From: Haloferula helveola | GTDB lineage: Bacteria > Verrucomicrobiota > Verrucomicrobiia > Verrucomicrobiales > Akkermansiaceae | DNA length: 64,000 nt | Reading direction: 5' to 3' | Assembly (NCBI RefSeq): GCF_037076345.1 | Contig: NZ_AP024702.1 | Coordinates: 620,001-684,000, forward strand | Shown: positions 1-13,195 of the stretch, piece after piece | Position numbering within the stretch: position 1 is the stretch's first letter | Layout: the number at the start of each line of letters is the position of its first letter | Position numbers and translations under genes: made by a program | Notes under the pieces: model-generated | The model's input: only the letters and a program-made list of their open reading frames with translations | Told to the model about the DNA's origin: nothing | Databases searched by the model: none

Positions 1-1126
1 GAACAAGGCGTCGTTCACGGGCGACGGCCACTACGTCAAGACCGGCGGCTGGCTGACGGGCACCACGATCTCGAAGACGACCGGCTCCGACATTTCGGCC
101 AACGGCATCTCAATGGACCAGATTGCCGCGCGGCAGATCGGCCGCGACACCAAGCTGCCGTCCCTCGAGCTTGGAACCGAACCGGTCGCGACCGGGATCG
201 ACCGCAACGTCAACTACACGCGGCTCTACGCCTCCCACATCGCATGGAAGGCCGCCAACTCTCCCCTGCCTTGCGAGATCAATCCGCGCATCGCCTTCGA
301 CCGCCTCTTCCGCACCCGCTCCGCCCGCGGCGAAAAGCAGGCGGCGGATGAGAAGTCCGTCCTCGACCTCGTTCGCGAGGACGCTCGCCGGTTGCAGTCG
401 CAGCTCGGTTCCTCGGACAAGGCCAAGCTTGAGCAGTACCTCGAATCGGTGCGCGAGGTCGAACGCCGCATCGAGCAGGAAGCCAACACCCTCGGCGCCG
501 GTGAAAACCTTCCACCGGAGCTGCTCGGCAAGATCTCGGAACTCGACAAGAAGATCTCGAAGGCGATGGGCAAGGCCTCGCGTGAGGAGGAGCTTAACTC
601 GCGTCCGCGTTTCGACCACGGCGAGCACTGCCGCATCATGATGGACCTGATGGCACTGGCCTTCTGGTCGGACTCGACACGTGTCTCGACCTTCATGTTC
701 GGCAACGATGTCACCGGCCGGAACTTCTCGTTCCTCGACGGAGTGAATGGTGGGCACCACGAGATTTCCCACCACAAGAACGACAAGGGGCAGCTCGACC
801 AGTACGAGCGGATCAACCGCTGGCACGTCGATCAGTACGCCTACCTCCTCGGACGGATGAAGGAACTGAAGGAAGGTGACGGCACCCTGCTCGACCATTG
901 CATGATCGGCTTCGGCTCGCCGATCCGCGACGGCAACAGCCACAATCCGCGCAACGTCCCGATCGTCATTTCCGGAGGCTCGAAGGCCGGGCTCAAGACC
1001 GGCCGGCACCTCGTCTATGACGACGGCACACCGCTCTGCCGACTGTGGCTTGGACTGCTGGAAAGGGCTGGTGCGGACGCCAAGTCGCTCGGTGATGCGA
1101 GCTCGCCACTCGCGAACCTCGGCTGA
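1..1126 (+). CDS. DUF1552 domain protein (5' end missing)
   Basis: The frame is open from the first bases of the window, so the start lies upstream; about 374 codons are visible, ending in TGA. The visible part has the look of the DUF1552 family: an N-terminal stretch mentioning GDGHYVKTGGWLTGT and SMDQIAARQIG, a charged helical middle (around KLEQYLESVREVERRIEQE), then RPRFDHGEHCRIMMDLMALAFWSD reduced here to its key H, C and D residues, and a conserved HHEISHHKND stretch. DUF1552 proteins are secreted PVC-bacterial proteins with an alkaline-phosphatase/sulfatase-like (DUF1501-related) fold and usually stand next to a DUF1592-type cytochrome protein, which would lie outside this window. The biochemical role is unknown. 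The next gene starts 81 bp downstream on the same strand. Confidence 0.85.
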   Translation, partial: NKASFTGDGHYVKTGGWLTGTTISKTTGSDISANGISMDQIAARQIGRDTKLPSLELGTEPVATGIDRNVNYTRLYASHIAWKAANSPLPCEINPRIAFDRLFRTRSARGEKQAADEKSVLDLVREDARRLQSQLGSSDKAKLEQYLESVREVERRIEQEANTLGAGENLPPELLGKISELDKKISKAMGKASREEELNSRPRFDHGEHCRIMMDLMALAFWSDSTRVSTFMFGNDVTGRNFSFLDGVNGGHHEISHHKNDKGQLDQYERINRWHVDQYAYLLGRMKELKEGDGTLLDHCMIGFGSPIRDGNSHNPRNVPIVISGGSKAGLKTGRHLVYDDGTPLCRLWLGLLERAGADAKSLGDASSPLANLG

Positions 1127-1189
1127 CCTTCGCGACCGAAAAACGCAGGTTCCGCATTCCCCTTGTCCGGAGGTCCGGGGTGCCGTTGA

Positions 1190-4891
<3,702 letters not shown>

Positions 4892-4953
4892 GGGCTGCGA
4901 GAAGTTCCGCATTTTGCATTGAACAGGAAGCGTGCCGGGGGCGTTTACCCATC

Positions 4954-7281
4954 ATGGCGCGCTTCCTTTTCCCCCTGCTCGTTCTCAGCTCGCTCCACGC
5001 TGCCCCGCTGAAGCCATTAGCGGACGCGGTGGGAACCGAGTTCGTCAACCCCGAGACCCACGATCGGGTCAGCTTTCTATACACCGTCCGGGGCGTCTGG
5101 GGCTCCCGCGAGGAACGCCGCATCGCGGGGTGGCAGAACAAGGAGTCGAAACGGCTGATGCTCGATGACGGCTTCCTCGTGGGAAACGACGACAAACGGG
5201 AGCCGCAGCCTGTCGAACTCGACCAGACGATCCCCGCTCCGCCTGCCCCGGAGGAAGAGGATGACCCGTTTCCGCGCATGCGCGAGAACGCCCTCGGTCT
5301 CGGCAACAGCGGAGCGATCCCCCACGCGGCCTGGCTGGCAGCCCTCGGCCGCGACAGGGAAGCGACCGAGGTGGCGAAGCTGATTCCCGAAAACGAAGAG
5401 ACTTCTCCCCTCGAAACCTGGCAAGGCCAGCGAGTCTGGTTTCATTTCGCGGCAATGGTTCATGCCTTCATGCAGGAGCAGGACGATGAAGCCCTCGCCC
5501 ACGGCGAGTTTCTGGCGAAGCGCTATCCGGACCTCACACGCGAAACCTACCCGCAAGCGGCCGACTTGGTTGCCGATCTGCGTCGACGGAAAGAAGCTGG
5601 AGAAGCTCCGGGCGAAGAAGCCATTGGCAAGCTGCCCGAAGAGGCTCAGATCGACAGTTGGATCCGACGACTTGAGGACATCAACGTGATGCAAAGCGGT
5701 CAACCGGGCGGCGTCGACCTTGGTGAGGCGGCTGCCGTTCAGGCGCTCATCAGGATCGGGGAACCCGCGATGCCCAAACTGATCGAATGCTTCGAATCCG
5801 ACAACCGGCTCACCCGTTCCGTCCACTTCTGGCGGGACTTCCATCAGTCCCGCACCGTCCTCGGCGTTCACGAGGCGGCACTTGTCGCGATCATGTCGAT
5901 CCTGCGGACCGAGTTCTACTCCCCCGCGGCGACCGGATCGAATCTTACCAGCAGCGGACCGGACCGGCGTGCTGCTGTCGCCGGCCAACTCCGAACCTAC
6001 TGGGAAACCTACGGGGCGATGGATTTTCCGAGCCGGATGATGAAGATCCTGACCGATCGATCATTGCTGCCGGAGGCACGTCGGGAGGCGGCGTCCAACC
6101 TCGCATCCCCCTTCGCCGAGCAGCGGCTCGGGACCACGGTTTGGACCGGTTCCTGGAAGGACCCAGGAGGCGATAACCCTTGGATCAAACGCTTCACGGA
6201 TCCTCCCATTCACACCGCGATGCTGTCCGCACTCGACGACGAGCTGGCGGGAATCCGACGCGAGGCGAAACGGCGCGGTGAAGCGAAGGACGATGACGAA
6301 CCGGTGAACATCTTCGGCGGTGGCGATCGGCCCGTCGATGTGAAGGCGGAGAGCCGTGACGCGATGGACTTCTACATGTGGACACTCCGGAAACTTGGAG
6401 ATCCGGCCGCAGTAGACGAATTGCGGAAGCGCATGGCCATCGCCACGGATCCGACAATCCGAGCATTCATCGCGCGTTCCTGTGACCAACTCGGCGATCA
6501 CGACACGCTGGCCACCTTCGCCAAGGAGCTCGCAGCAGGCGAACTCGACCCCCCCGGCGCCAATGACCGGCTTTCCTACCCGGCCGCCTTTGATGCGTTG
6601 GTCAACGCCGAAGACCCGAAGGCTGCCGATGCTTTGGTGAAGACCATCGAAGCCGGACACCCGTGGCGGGAGACCGGCCTGAAGCTGCTACTGACCGAGA
6701 TCTCGAGTTTCGACGATTTGAAGGAGCGGATGTTCTACCATCCGTGGTGCCTCGCGGCCCTCGCCCGCTTGCTGGAAGACCGCAGCGAGTGGGAGGAAGA
6801 CGACCGGATTTGCGACGCCGCCGCCCGCCAACTCCATGTGTTGCTGGGCAACCTCAAGGACAAAGGATACGAGCCCTCGGATGAGGCCCTCAAGGCGTTG
6901 GGCAAACGGGTCCGACGAAATCTGCCCTACTACCGGGAACTGGATTACTACCTCTACGACAGCTCGGGGTTCGCCACGAGCGGAGGCCGGTTTCTACCAA
7001 TTCTGCCGCCGCTCGGACGCGCCGCGACCGCCCTGGACGTCTCCGAGGGCAAGGCACATTTCCATCTCGAGAATCCTGCTAACATGCCGGAATTCCGGCT
7101 TCCGCTCAATGCATGGTGGCATCCGGAGTCGGGCGACAAAAACGAACGGCACGAGGTGGTGATCCTGCAAGCGGAGCGGGATGCCGATGGCGGGATCCGG
7201 TTCGGTGTATCGGACGGGAACGGCTTCCACGTTGTCCCGGACCGCGAGATCGGCGTGCTGTATCCGATCCCGGACCCCTGA
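4954..7281 (+). CDS. exported helical-repeat (HEAT-like) protein of unknown function
   Basis: A 775-aa protein with a short signal peptide (MARFLFPLLVLSSLHA). No catalytic motif was recognised. The middle (about 230-640) is rich in amphipathic helices of the HEAT/Armadillo kind, for example IRIGEPAMPKLIECFES and KLGDPAAVDELRKRMAIA, which suggests a solenoid scaffold. An acidic stretch with GEAKDDDEPVNIFGGGDRP lies near residue 450 and the last 100 residues look beta-rich. It follows the beta-galactosidase by 62 bp on the same strand, but a TTGAAC / TTTACC pair just before the ATG could give it its own promoter. Its stop codon TGA directly abuts the stop of the convergent GH20 gene. Function cannot be assigned. 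Confidence 0.75.
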   Translation: MARFLFPLLVLSSLHAAPLKPLADAVGTEFVNPETHDRVSFLYTVRGVWGSREERRIAGWQNKESKRLMLDDGFLVGNDDKREPQPVELDQTIPAPPAPEEEDDPFPRMRENALGLGNSGAIPHAAWLAALGRDREATEVAKLIPENEETSPLETWQGQRVWFHFAAMVHAFMQEQDDEALAHGEFLAKRYPDLTRETYPQAADLVADLRRRKEAGEAPGEEAIGKLPEEAQIDSWIRRLEDINVMQSGQPGGVDLGEAAAVQALIRIGEPAMPKLIECFESDNRLTRSVHFWRDFHQSRTVLGVHEAALVAIMSILRTEFYSPAATGSNLTSSGPDRRAAVAGQLRTYWETYGAMDFPSRMMKILTDRSLLPEARREAASNLASPFAEQRLGTTVWTGSWKDPGGDNPWIKRFTDPPIHTAMLSALDDELAGIRREAKRRGEAKDDDEPVNIFGGGDRPVDVKAESRDAMDFYMWTLRKLGDPAAVDELRKRMAIATDPTIRAFIARSCDQLGDHDTLATFAKELAAGELDPPGANDRLSYPAAFDALVNAEDPKAADALVKTIEAGHPWRETGLKLLLTEISSFDDLKERMFYHPWCLAALARLLEDRSEWEEDDRICDAAARQLHVLLGNLKDKGYEPSDEALKALGKRVRRNLPYYRELDYYLYDSSGFATSGGRFLPILPPLGRAATALDVSEGKAHFHLENPANMPEFRLPLNAWWHPESGDKNERHEVVILQAERDADGGIRFGVSDGNGFHVVPDREIGVLYPIPDP

Positions 7282-9267
7282 TCACTCGATCCCGATCTCG
7301 TGAACGATCAGCCAATTCGTCTGCGGAGCGGTCACAAGCACCCGGACGGCCCGGGTGCCTTCGGGCAGGGTTCCCTCGGCGACTCCGTCACGAAAACCTC
7401 CGACATCTTCCCAAACTTCTTCGCCGACTTGGGCCTGCAGCACGCCGTTCTCCAGCTTGTCGCCATTCTGGCTCGCCGGACCGCCGGTCTCGACCCGGAC
7501 TTTGCCCGACCTTGGCTTCTTGAATGAAAGCGTGAGGTGATCCCCCTTCTTCAGCGCGCGGTCGGCCCAAAAAAACGTCTTTTCGCGACCGTCGAAAGCC
7601 AACTCCGGCCAGTGGTTCTGATAGATCCCGAGTGAGGTCGAAACGGTCGACCCGTCCTTGGTCTCCCGCTTCGGAGGATCCATTGGCTCGGCTCGGTTCA
7701 CCCCGGCCGCATCGTAGCACTTCATGATCCCGTCCAGCCTTTTACGGAAATCATCGTAGTTCTTCTTCTCGACAGGCGTCCACGCGATCTCGGCGAGCGC
7801 GGCGATCCGGGGAAAAGCCATGTATTCGACCTTGTCCCAGGTCTTCATGTACTCGGTCCAAAGCTGGGCCTGAACCCCGAGGACGTGCTTCGCCTCCTCG
7901 GCCGTCAGGGCCGCCGGCACCGGATCATACGAATAGACCTTGGCGATCGGCAGGAATCCGGTGATTGCCTCGAACTCGGGGCCTTTCGCCAGTTCCTCGC
8001 CAGCCGAGTGCTGGTAGTGATCGAAGTAGAGGTGGCTGTTGGAGGCCATCACCACGTCGTGGCCTTCCTTTGCGGACTGGATCCCGCCCTGCTCGCCACG
8101 CCACGACATCACCGTCGCACTCGGTGCGAGACCGCCTTCGCGAATCTCGTCCCAGCCGAGGAGCCGGCGACCCTTCTTCTCCAGCATCTTCTCGACCCGC
8201 TTGATGAAGTAACTCTGAACATCGTGCCCGTTCTTCAGTCCGTTCGCCTTCATGATTTCGCGAACCCGCGGCGACTTCTCCCACTGGCCCTTCGGCGCTT
8301 CGTCACCGCCAATGTGGATGTACGGAGAAGGAAACAACTCGCACACCTCGGTCAGGACGTCGTCGACAAATCCGAAGGTCTCCTCGGTTGGCGCAAGGGT
8401 GTAGGGATGGACGCCCCAGCGGGTCATCACCTTCGGCTTGTAGCCGGGAATGTCCGAATTGCCGAACTGCGGATACGCCGCGATCGCCGCCGCCATGTGA
8501 CCCGGCATGTCGATTTCGGGAACGATGGTCACGTGCCGCTCGGCCGCATACGCCACGATCTCCCGAATCTGCGTCTGGGTGTAGAACCCACCGTAGCGTT
8601 TGCCGTCATCGGAGTTCCGGTTGCCATAGGGCGGCGTCGAATCCCGATAGGCGCCGACCTCGGTCAACTTCGGGTACTTCTTGATCTCGATCCGCCAGCC
8701 CTGGTCCTCGGTCAGGTGCCAGTGCAGAACGTTGAGCTTTTGGAAGGCAAGCCAGTCGATGAATCCCTTGATGTCCGCGACCGGGTAGAAGTGGCGACCG
8801 ACGTCGAGGTGCATGCCCCGCCATCCGAAACGAGGCTGATCCGAAATCGAGACCGACGGGATCTCGTGCGAGTCCTTCTTCTCACAGCCGATCAACTGCA
8901 TCACCGTCCGGGTGCCATTCCACACTCCGGCCGCATCCTTCCCGACCACACTCACGCCGCGCGGCGTCACTTCGAGACGGTATCCTCCCGGGGCCAAGGA
9001 CAGGCTGTCATCGACATCCAGGCGGATCTCCGAGTGGAGCATGATCTTCAGTTCCTCGGCGTAGGTCTGGGGATCGTGGCCCGTCGCCTTGGCGAGGTCT
9101 GCGGCAAGCAACTTCGCTTCGCCCGCGACAGCCCGATCGTGCCGGATGGCAGTCGCTTCCGTCAGCAGGAATGCGCCTTCGCCATCGGTAACCTCAACAG
9201 GTAGCGGGATCAGGGAGGCGGCGCTGGCCGCCACGGCTGACATCAGAAGAATCGCGGGAGTGGTCAT
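7282..9267 (-). CDS. GH20 beta-N-acetylhexosaminidase, exported
   Basis: Removes terminal beta-linked GlcNAc or GalNAc from glycans by substrate-assisted catalysis. About 661 aa from the chosen start, which puts the signal peptide MTTPAILLMSAVAASA at the N-terminus; an in-frame ATG at 9318 would add 17 residues before it. The order is signal peptide, GH20b N-terminal domain (TDGEGAFLLTEATAI), then the TIM barrel beginning near RFGWRGMHLDVGRHF. The catalytic pair is D322-E323 in YIHIGGDEAPKGQW, and WHLTEDQGWRIEIK and PEIDMPGHMAAAI are also typical. The last 130 residues (from about SLGIYQNHWPELAFDG) form a beta-rich region of discoidin-like character that may bind sugar. Together with the GH2 gene it points to processing of amino-sugar and galactose-containing polymers. 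Confidence 0.93.
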   Translation of the reverse strand: MTTPAILLMSAVAASAASLIPLPVEVTDGEGAFLLTEATAIRHDRAVAGEAKLLAADLAKATGHDPQTYAEELKIMLHSEIRLDVDDSLSLAPGGYRLEVTPRGVSVVGKDAAGVWNGTRTVMQLIGCEKKDSHEIPSVSISDQPRFGWRGMHLDVGRHFYPVADIKGFIDWLAFQKLNVLHWHLTEDQGWRIEIKKYPKLTEVGAYRDSTPPYGNRNSDDGKRYGGFYTQTQIREIVAYAAERHVTIVPEIDMPGHMAAAIAAYPQFGNSDIPGYKPKVMTRWGVHPYTLAPTEETFGFVDDVLTEVCELFPSPYIHIGGDEAPKGQWEKSPRVREIMKANGLKNGHDVQSYFIKRVEKMLEKKGRRLLGWDEIREGGLAPSATVMSWRGEQGGIQSAKEGHDVVMASNSHLYFDHYQHSAGEELAKGPEFEAITGFLPIAKVYSYDPVPAALTAEEAKHVLGVQAQLWTEYMKTWDKVEYMAFPRIAALAEIAWTPVEKKNYDDFRKRLDGIMKCYDAAGVNRAEPMDPPKRETKDGSTVSTSLGIYQNHWPELAFDGREKTFFWADRALKKGDHLTLSFKKPRSGKVRVETGGPASQNGDKLENGVLQAQVGEEVWEDVGGFRDGVAEGTLPEGTRAVRVLVTAPQTNWLIVHEIGIE

Positions 9268-9380
9268 GGACAGACTGCAGGTCGCGATCGCCTTCACTTC
9301 AACACTTAATGTCATCAATTAGATGATAAAATGACTCCCCGAGAACCTTGCTCGACAATGTTCCATTCCCGGACTCATGG

Positions 9381-9386
9381 TAGGCT
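9381..9386 (+). promoter_or_regulatory. candidate -10 element of the MscS-like gene
   Basis: TAGGCT ends 6 nt before the ATG at 9393, so the predicted transcription start falls on the A of the start codon (leaderless). No clear -35 hexamer is seen at the expected distance, and no Shine-Dalgarno sequence is present. Confidence 0.3.
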
Positions 9387-9392
9387 GAGTTT

Positions 9393-11063
9393 ATGAGTCT
9401 CCCTTCCGAGTTCAGTTTTACCCTCCGCCGGATCGGGGTCCTGATCCTTCTGCTGACGGCTCCTCTGTCGCTCCAAGCGCAGGAAAAAGACGTTCCTCCC
9501 GCCCAGACGAAGAGCGTCGCCGCACTGGAGTCCACCCTGCCCCTTCTGAAGAGGGAGAAGGAGGAACTCGAAGCTTTGCTCGAGCAGCTGAAGAGCGCGC
9601 CGAGCGATGCCGAAAAAGAGAAAATCGAGGCTGAAATTGCCGAGCACAGGGCGCGGATCAAGGAACTCCTCGACAACTTCCGCACGATCGCATCGGGGGT
9701 CGATGAAGCCGCCTATTTCGACGAGCGCAACGAAGCCGTCACGCTCAACGAGGAGTTCCAAGAGATCCTGCAGCCACTCCTTCACGAGCTCCGCGACGCG
9801 ACCTCGGCTCCACGTGAGATGGAGCAGCTGCGCGATGACCTGGAGGCCGCCCAGGAACGGGCCGCCCTGGCCAACTCGGCGATCCAGCGCCTCAACGAGC
9901 TGCTCGACCGCGACAATCTCAGCGATGCCCTGCGGGAAGAGATCACCCGGACGCGGGATGATTGGAAAGACCGCATGGACGAGGTGAACGGCAGGATCGA
10001 TGTGATCGAGGCCAAGATGGAGGAACGTCGACTCAACAGCCCCACCCTCCTCGAGGCCGCTTCCGAAGGCCTCTCGACCTTCTGGAAGAGCCGGGGCCTC
10101 AACGTGTTGCTCGCGATCGTTGCGTTCTTCGTCACCTTCATCGTTCTTCGGAAGCTCTACTTTCTCTTCCAACGGATCAGCCCCTTCCACCGCAAGGGCA
10201 GTTTGAAATTCACCTCGAGACTGGTGGACCTGACTGCAGCCGCCCTCTCGATTCTCGCCGCCCTCTCGGCCACCCTGATCGTCTTCTACCTGCGGGGTGA
10301 CTGGTTGCTCCTGACGATCGCGGCCATCCTCCTCGCCGGGCTGATCATCGCCTCGCGCAATTCCCTGCCTCCTTACATCGACCAGATTCGGACGATGCTC
10401 AATCTGGGTTCGGTTCGTGAGGGGGAACGGATGATGTACGACGGCATTCCCTGGCGTGTCGACCGCCTCGGTGTCTACTGCCATTTCACCAATCCCCTGC
10501 TCGGAGGAGGCACACTGCGTCTTCCGATCCGAGCAGTGGGCGATCTTCACTCGCGGCCCACCGACAAGAAGGAGCCGTGGTTTCCGACGAAAGAGGGCGA
10601 CTGGGTCGTCCTCGGCGACGAGGTTTACGGGAAGATCGTACAACAGACGCCCGAACGCATCACGGTTCTCAAGCTGGGCGGCAGCCGGAAGGTCTATCCC
10701 TCCGCGGACTTCCTCTCCCTATCGCCGGAGAATCTCTCAACCGGCTTCCGGGTGACCACCGTCTTCGGCATCGACTACGCCCACCAGGAGTTCTGCACCA
10801 CGGAAGCTCCGGGTATTTTCCAGAAATACATCGAGAACAATCTCATCGAGACCTTCGGCCACGACGTGCTTCACAATCTGAACGTCGAGTTCAGCGCCGC
10901 CGGCGCTTCGTCTCTCGATTACACCGTCCTCGCCGACTTCACCGGTGAAGCGGCACCACGCTACAAGGCCATCCAGAGGCGCCTCCAGAAACTTTGCGTC
11001 GACGTCTGCAACGAGCAGGGTTGGACGATTCCGTTCACCCAGATCACCTTGCACCAAGCCTGA
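9393..11063 (+). CDS. MscS-family mechanosensitive channel-like membrane protein
   Basis: A 556-aa inner-membrane protein. It has a signal peptide (residues 1-29), a long periplasmic coiled coil (about 40-215, rich in E, K, R and L), then three membrane segments (about 236-256, 278-300 and 304-322) and a cytoplasmic MscS-type beta and alpha/beta region. MREGERMMYDGIPWRVDRLGVYC is followed by a segment ending in PSADFLSLSPENLSTG and then a C-terminal domain with FTGEAAPRYKAIQRRLQ. The topology resembles MscK/YnaI-like channels with an added periplasmic arm, which open under membrane tension to release solutes. The pore helix lacks the exact MscS glycine/alanine pattern, so gating properties are uncertain. 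It stands alone, divergent from the GH20 gene. Confidence 0.75.
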   Translation: MSLPSEFSFTLRRIGVLILLLTAPLSLQAQEKDVPPAQTKSVAALESTLPLLKREKEELEALLEQLKSAPSDAEKEKIEAEIAEHRARIKELLDNFRTIASGVDEAAYFDERNEAVTLNEEFQEILQPLLHELRDATSAPREMEQLRDDLEAAQERAALANSAIQRLNELLDRDNLSDALREEITRTRDDWKDRMDEVNGRIDVIEAKMEERRLNSPTLLEAASEGLSTFWKSRGLNVLLAIVAFFVTFIVLRKLYFLFQRISPFHRKGSLKFTSRLVDLTAAALSILAALSATLIVFYLRGDWLLLTIAAILLAGLIIASRNSLPPYIDQIRTMLNLGSVREGERMMYDGIPWRVDRLGVYCHFTNPLLGGGTLRLPIRAVGDLHSRPTDKKEPWFPTKEGDWVVLGDEVYGKIVQQTPERITVLKLGGSRKVYPSADFLSLSPENLSTGFRVTTVFGIDYAHQEFCTTEAPGIFQKYIENNLIETFGHDVLHNLNVEFSAAGASSLDYTVLADFTGEAAPRYKAIQRRLQKLCVDVCNEQGWTIPFTQITLHQA

Positions 11064-11076
11064 TCCGGGTTTTCCG

Positions 11077-11105
11077 TTGACGCTTCCGGATCGCGACTCT
11101 AGCCG
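11077..11105 (+). promoter_or_regulatory. predicted sigma-70-type promoter of rimK
   Basis: TTGACG (11077-11082), a 17-nt spacer and TAGCCG (11100-11105). The predicted start is about 30 nt before the rimK ATG. Confidence 0.5.
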
Positions 11106-11141
11106 TCGCGTGACGGGCACAGCCCCCGCACACCTTTCCCG

Positions 11142-12047
11142 ATGAAGATCGCCGTACTCTCCAGAAACCCGAAGCTCTACTCGACCCGCCGCCTCATCGA
11201 GGCCGGTAAAGAACGTGGACACGAAATGCGCCGGATCGACTACCTGCGCTGCCACATGAACATCACCACGATGCGTCCAAAGATCTACCTCGGTGACGAG
11301 GAGCTCGCGGACTACGACGCGGTGATCCCCCGCATCGGGGCATCCCACACCTTCTTCGGAACCGCTGTGGTGAGGCAGTTCGAAATGATGGGCACCTACC
11401 CGGCAAACGAGTCGGTCGCGATCTCGCGTTCGCGGGACAAGCTGCGCTCGCTGCAGTTGCTCGCCCGCAAGGGCATCGGTCTCCCGGTGACCGCATTCGC
11501 TCACGACACCAAGGCAACCGGCCACCTGATCAAACTCTGCGGCGGTGCCCCGATCGTGATCAAGCTGCTCGAAGGCACCCAAGGGGTCGGCGTCGTTCTC
11601 GCCGAAACCCAGAAAGCGGCCGAGTCGGTGATCGAGGCGTTCCGAGGCCTCGATGCCAATATTCTCGCCCAGGAATTCATCAAGGAAGCCGGTGGCGCGG
11701 ACATCCGCTGCTTCGTCGTCGGCGACAAGGTGGTGGCCGCGATGAAACGTCAGGGTGCCGAAGGCGAATTCCGCTCGAACCTGCACCGCGGCGGCTCCTC
11801 GTCGGTCATCAAGATCACTCCCGAGGAGCGCTCGACTGCGGTTCGTGCGGCGCGCGTGATGGGCCTCAATGTCGCAGGCGTCGACCTGCTGCGCTCCAAC
11901 CACGGCCCCGTGGTGATGGAAGTGAACTCTTCCCCCGGCCTTGAAGGGATCGAGGAGGCGACCGGCAAGGACGTGGCCGGCAAGATCATCGAATTCATCG
12001 AAAAGCACGCCAAGAGCGGCTCGACTCGGACCCGCGGGCAAGGCTGA
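11142..12047 (+). CDS. rimK: RimK-type alpha-L-glutamate ligase (ATP-grasp)
   Basis: Member of the ATP-grasp family that adds glutamate residues to the C-terminus of ribosomal protein S6 in E. coli and Pseudomonas. The 301-aa length matches RimK. It starts with [18 protein letters not shown], has the nucleotide-binding [18 protein letters not shown] stretch, the invariant [17 protein letters not shown], and the metal-binding end GVDLLRS...[14 protein letters not shown] with its E-x-N pair. A desuccinylase-type peptidase gene follows within 60 bp, and a RimB-like protease lies convergent about 1.1 kb further on. This trio matches the rimABK-type neighbourhood of other bacteria, in which RimB and partners modulate RimK. 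The real substrate here could be S6 or another protein. Confidence 0.92.
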   Translation: MKIAVLSRNPKLYSTRRLIEAGKERGHEMRRIDYLRCHMNITTMRPKIYLGDEELADYDAVIPRIGASHTFFGTAVVRQFEMMGTYPANESVAISRSRDKLRSLQLLARKGIGLPVTAFAHDTKATGHLIKLCGGAPIVIKLLEGTQGVGVVLAETQKAAESVIEAFRGLDANILAQEFIKEAGGADIRCFVVGDKVVAAMKRQGAEGEFRSNLHRGGSSSVIKITPEERSTAVRAARVMGLNVAGVDLLRSNHGPVVMEVNSSPGLEGIEEATGKDVAGKIIEFIEKHAKSGSTRTRGQG

Positions 12048-12105
12048 GTGCAGACGCGCTCGCCGCTCGACCCGGGTGGGCATTCCATCCACTCTGGCCC
12101 GGCGG

Positions 12106-13185
12106 ATGCCACGACAACCCTCCACTCCGTCCTTCACGATCGGCGACGCGATGATCCCGCCTGGATCCCGGCAGCGCGTGTCACTGGAGGTCGGCACTTT
12201 CCTGACCTCGGAGGTCCTGCGGCTGGACGTGCACGTGATCCACGGCAAGCGCCCGGGACCTTGCCTGCTGCTCACCGCCGCGATCCACGGCGACGAATCG
12301 AACGGCACCGAGATCATCCGCCGGATTCTGCGCGACCCGCGGATCCGCCGTCTGCGCGGCACCCTTCTTGCGATTCCAATCGTCAACCGTCCGGGTTTCG
12401 TCACCCGGTCCCGCTACATGCCGGACCGACGCGACCTCAACCGGCTGTTTCCCGGCACTGCCACCGGATCGCTCGGTGGCCGGCTCGCAAGGGTGCTCGT
12501 CGAGGAAGTCGTCCCCCGTGCCGATGCCGTCATCGACCTGCACACCGGCGCGGTCAACCGACCGAACTTTCCCCAGATCCGCATCTGCCCGGACGCTCCG
12601 GATGATCTCGAACTCGCCCGGACCTTCGGCCCGCCGGTCATCCTCATCGGCCAGCCCCGCGAGAACACCTTCCGCCACACCTGCCAGCAACTCGGCAAGC
12701 CGATCCTGCTCTACGAGGCCGGTGAAGCGCTGCGACTCGACACGCCCGCCATCCGCTTCGGCGTGCAGGGAATCCTCGCGGTGATGCGGAGCATGGAGAT
12801 GCTGTCGGGTCGAGGACCCGCACCAAAACGGCACAAACCGCTCGTCTCCCGCCGCAGCTTCTGGGAACGCGCGCCCGCCGGCGGGATCTTCACACCGCTG
12901 GTCGCGCTTGGCAAAGCGGTGGAAGCCGGCACCCAGCTCGGCTTCGTCGCGGACCCACACGGCTCGGGCGACACGCCCGTCGTTGCAAGCAAGGCGGGAG
13001 TGCTCATCGGTCGAACCAATGACGCGGCCACCGATGAGGGCGATGGCCTCTTCCATGTCGCGACGCTCGACAATCTCGGCACCGCCGAGAACCGCATCGC
13101 GAAGTCGACCGAGATGCTCCCTTCCGCCGAAGACAACGAGGACGACCACCCGGTGCCCTACGACTCGCTGACCGACACGATCTGA
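12106..13185 (+). CDS. succinylglutamate desuccinylase/aspartoacylase family metallohydrolase
   Basis: Zinc hydrolase of the AstE/AspA (M14-like) family, 359 aa from the ATG chosen at 12106. An open frame extends further upstream but overlaps rimK and has no family similarity there. The zinc ligands are visible: H61 and E64 in AAIHGDESNGTE, and H146 in AVIDLHTGAVNRPNF. Residues SRYMPDRRDLNRLFPG match the substrate-binding arginine region of the family. The C-terminal part (about 250-340) is a beta-rich lid, with GGIFTPLVALGKAVEAG, as in family members linked to RimK. It probably removes or trims an acyl or amino-acid group. Its position between rimK and rimB suggests work on the same modified substrate rather than arginine catabolism. 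Only 10 bp separate its stop from that of rimB. Confidence 0.88.
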   Translation: MPRQPSTPSFTIGDAMIPPGSRQRVSLEVGTFLTSEVLRLDVHVIHGKRPGPCLLLTAAIHGDESNGTEIIRRILRDPRIRRLRGTLLAIPIVNRPGFVTRSRYMPDRRDLNRLFPGTATGSLGGRLARVLVEEVVPRADAVIDLHTGAVNRPNFPQIRICPDAPDDLELARTFGPPVILIGQPRENTFRHTCQQLGKPILLYEAGEALRLDTPAIRFGVQGILAVMRSMEMLSGRGPAPKRHKPLVSRRSFWERAPAGGIFTPLVALGKAVEAGTQLGFVADPHGSGDTPVVASKAGVLIGRTNDAATDEGDGLFHVATLDNLGTAENRIAKSTEMLPSAEDNEDDHPVPYDSLTDTI

Positions 13186-13195
13186 CGGCCCGAGC

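Noticed and set aside
11941-12105. Extended N-terminus of the desuccinylase-type protein
   Set aside because: The 55 extra codons lie within rimK and its stop region and read as a basic low-complexity peptide with no family similarity.
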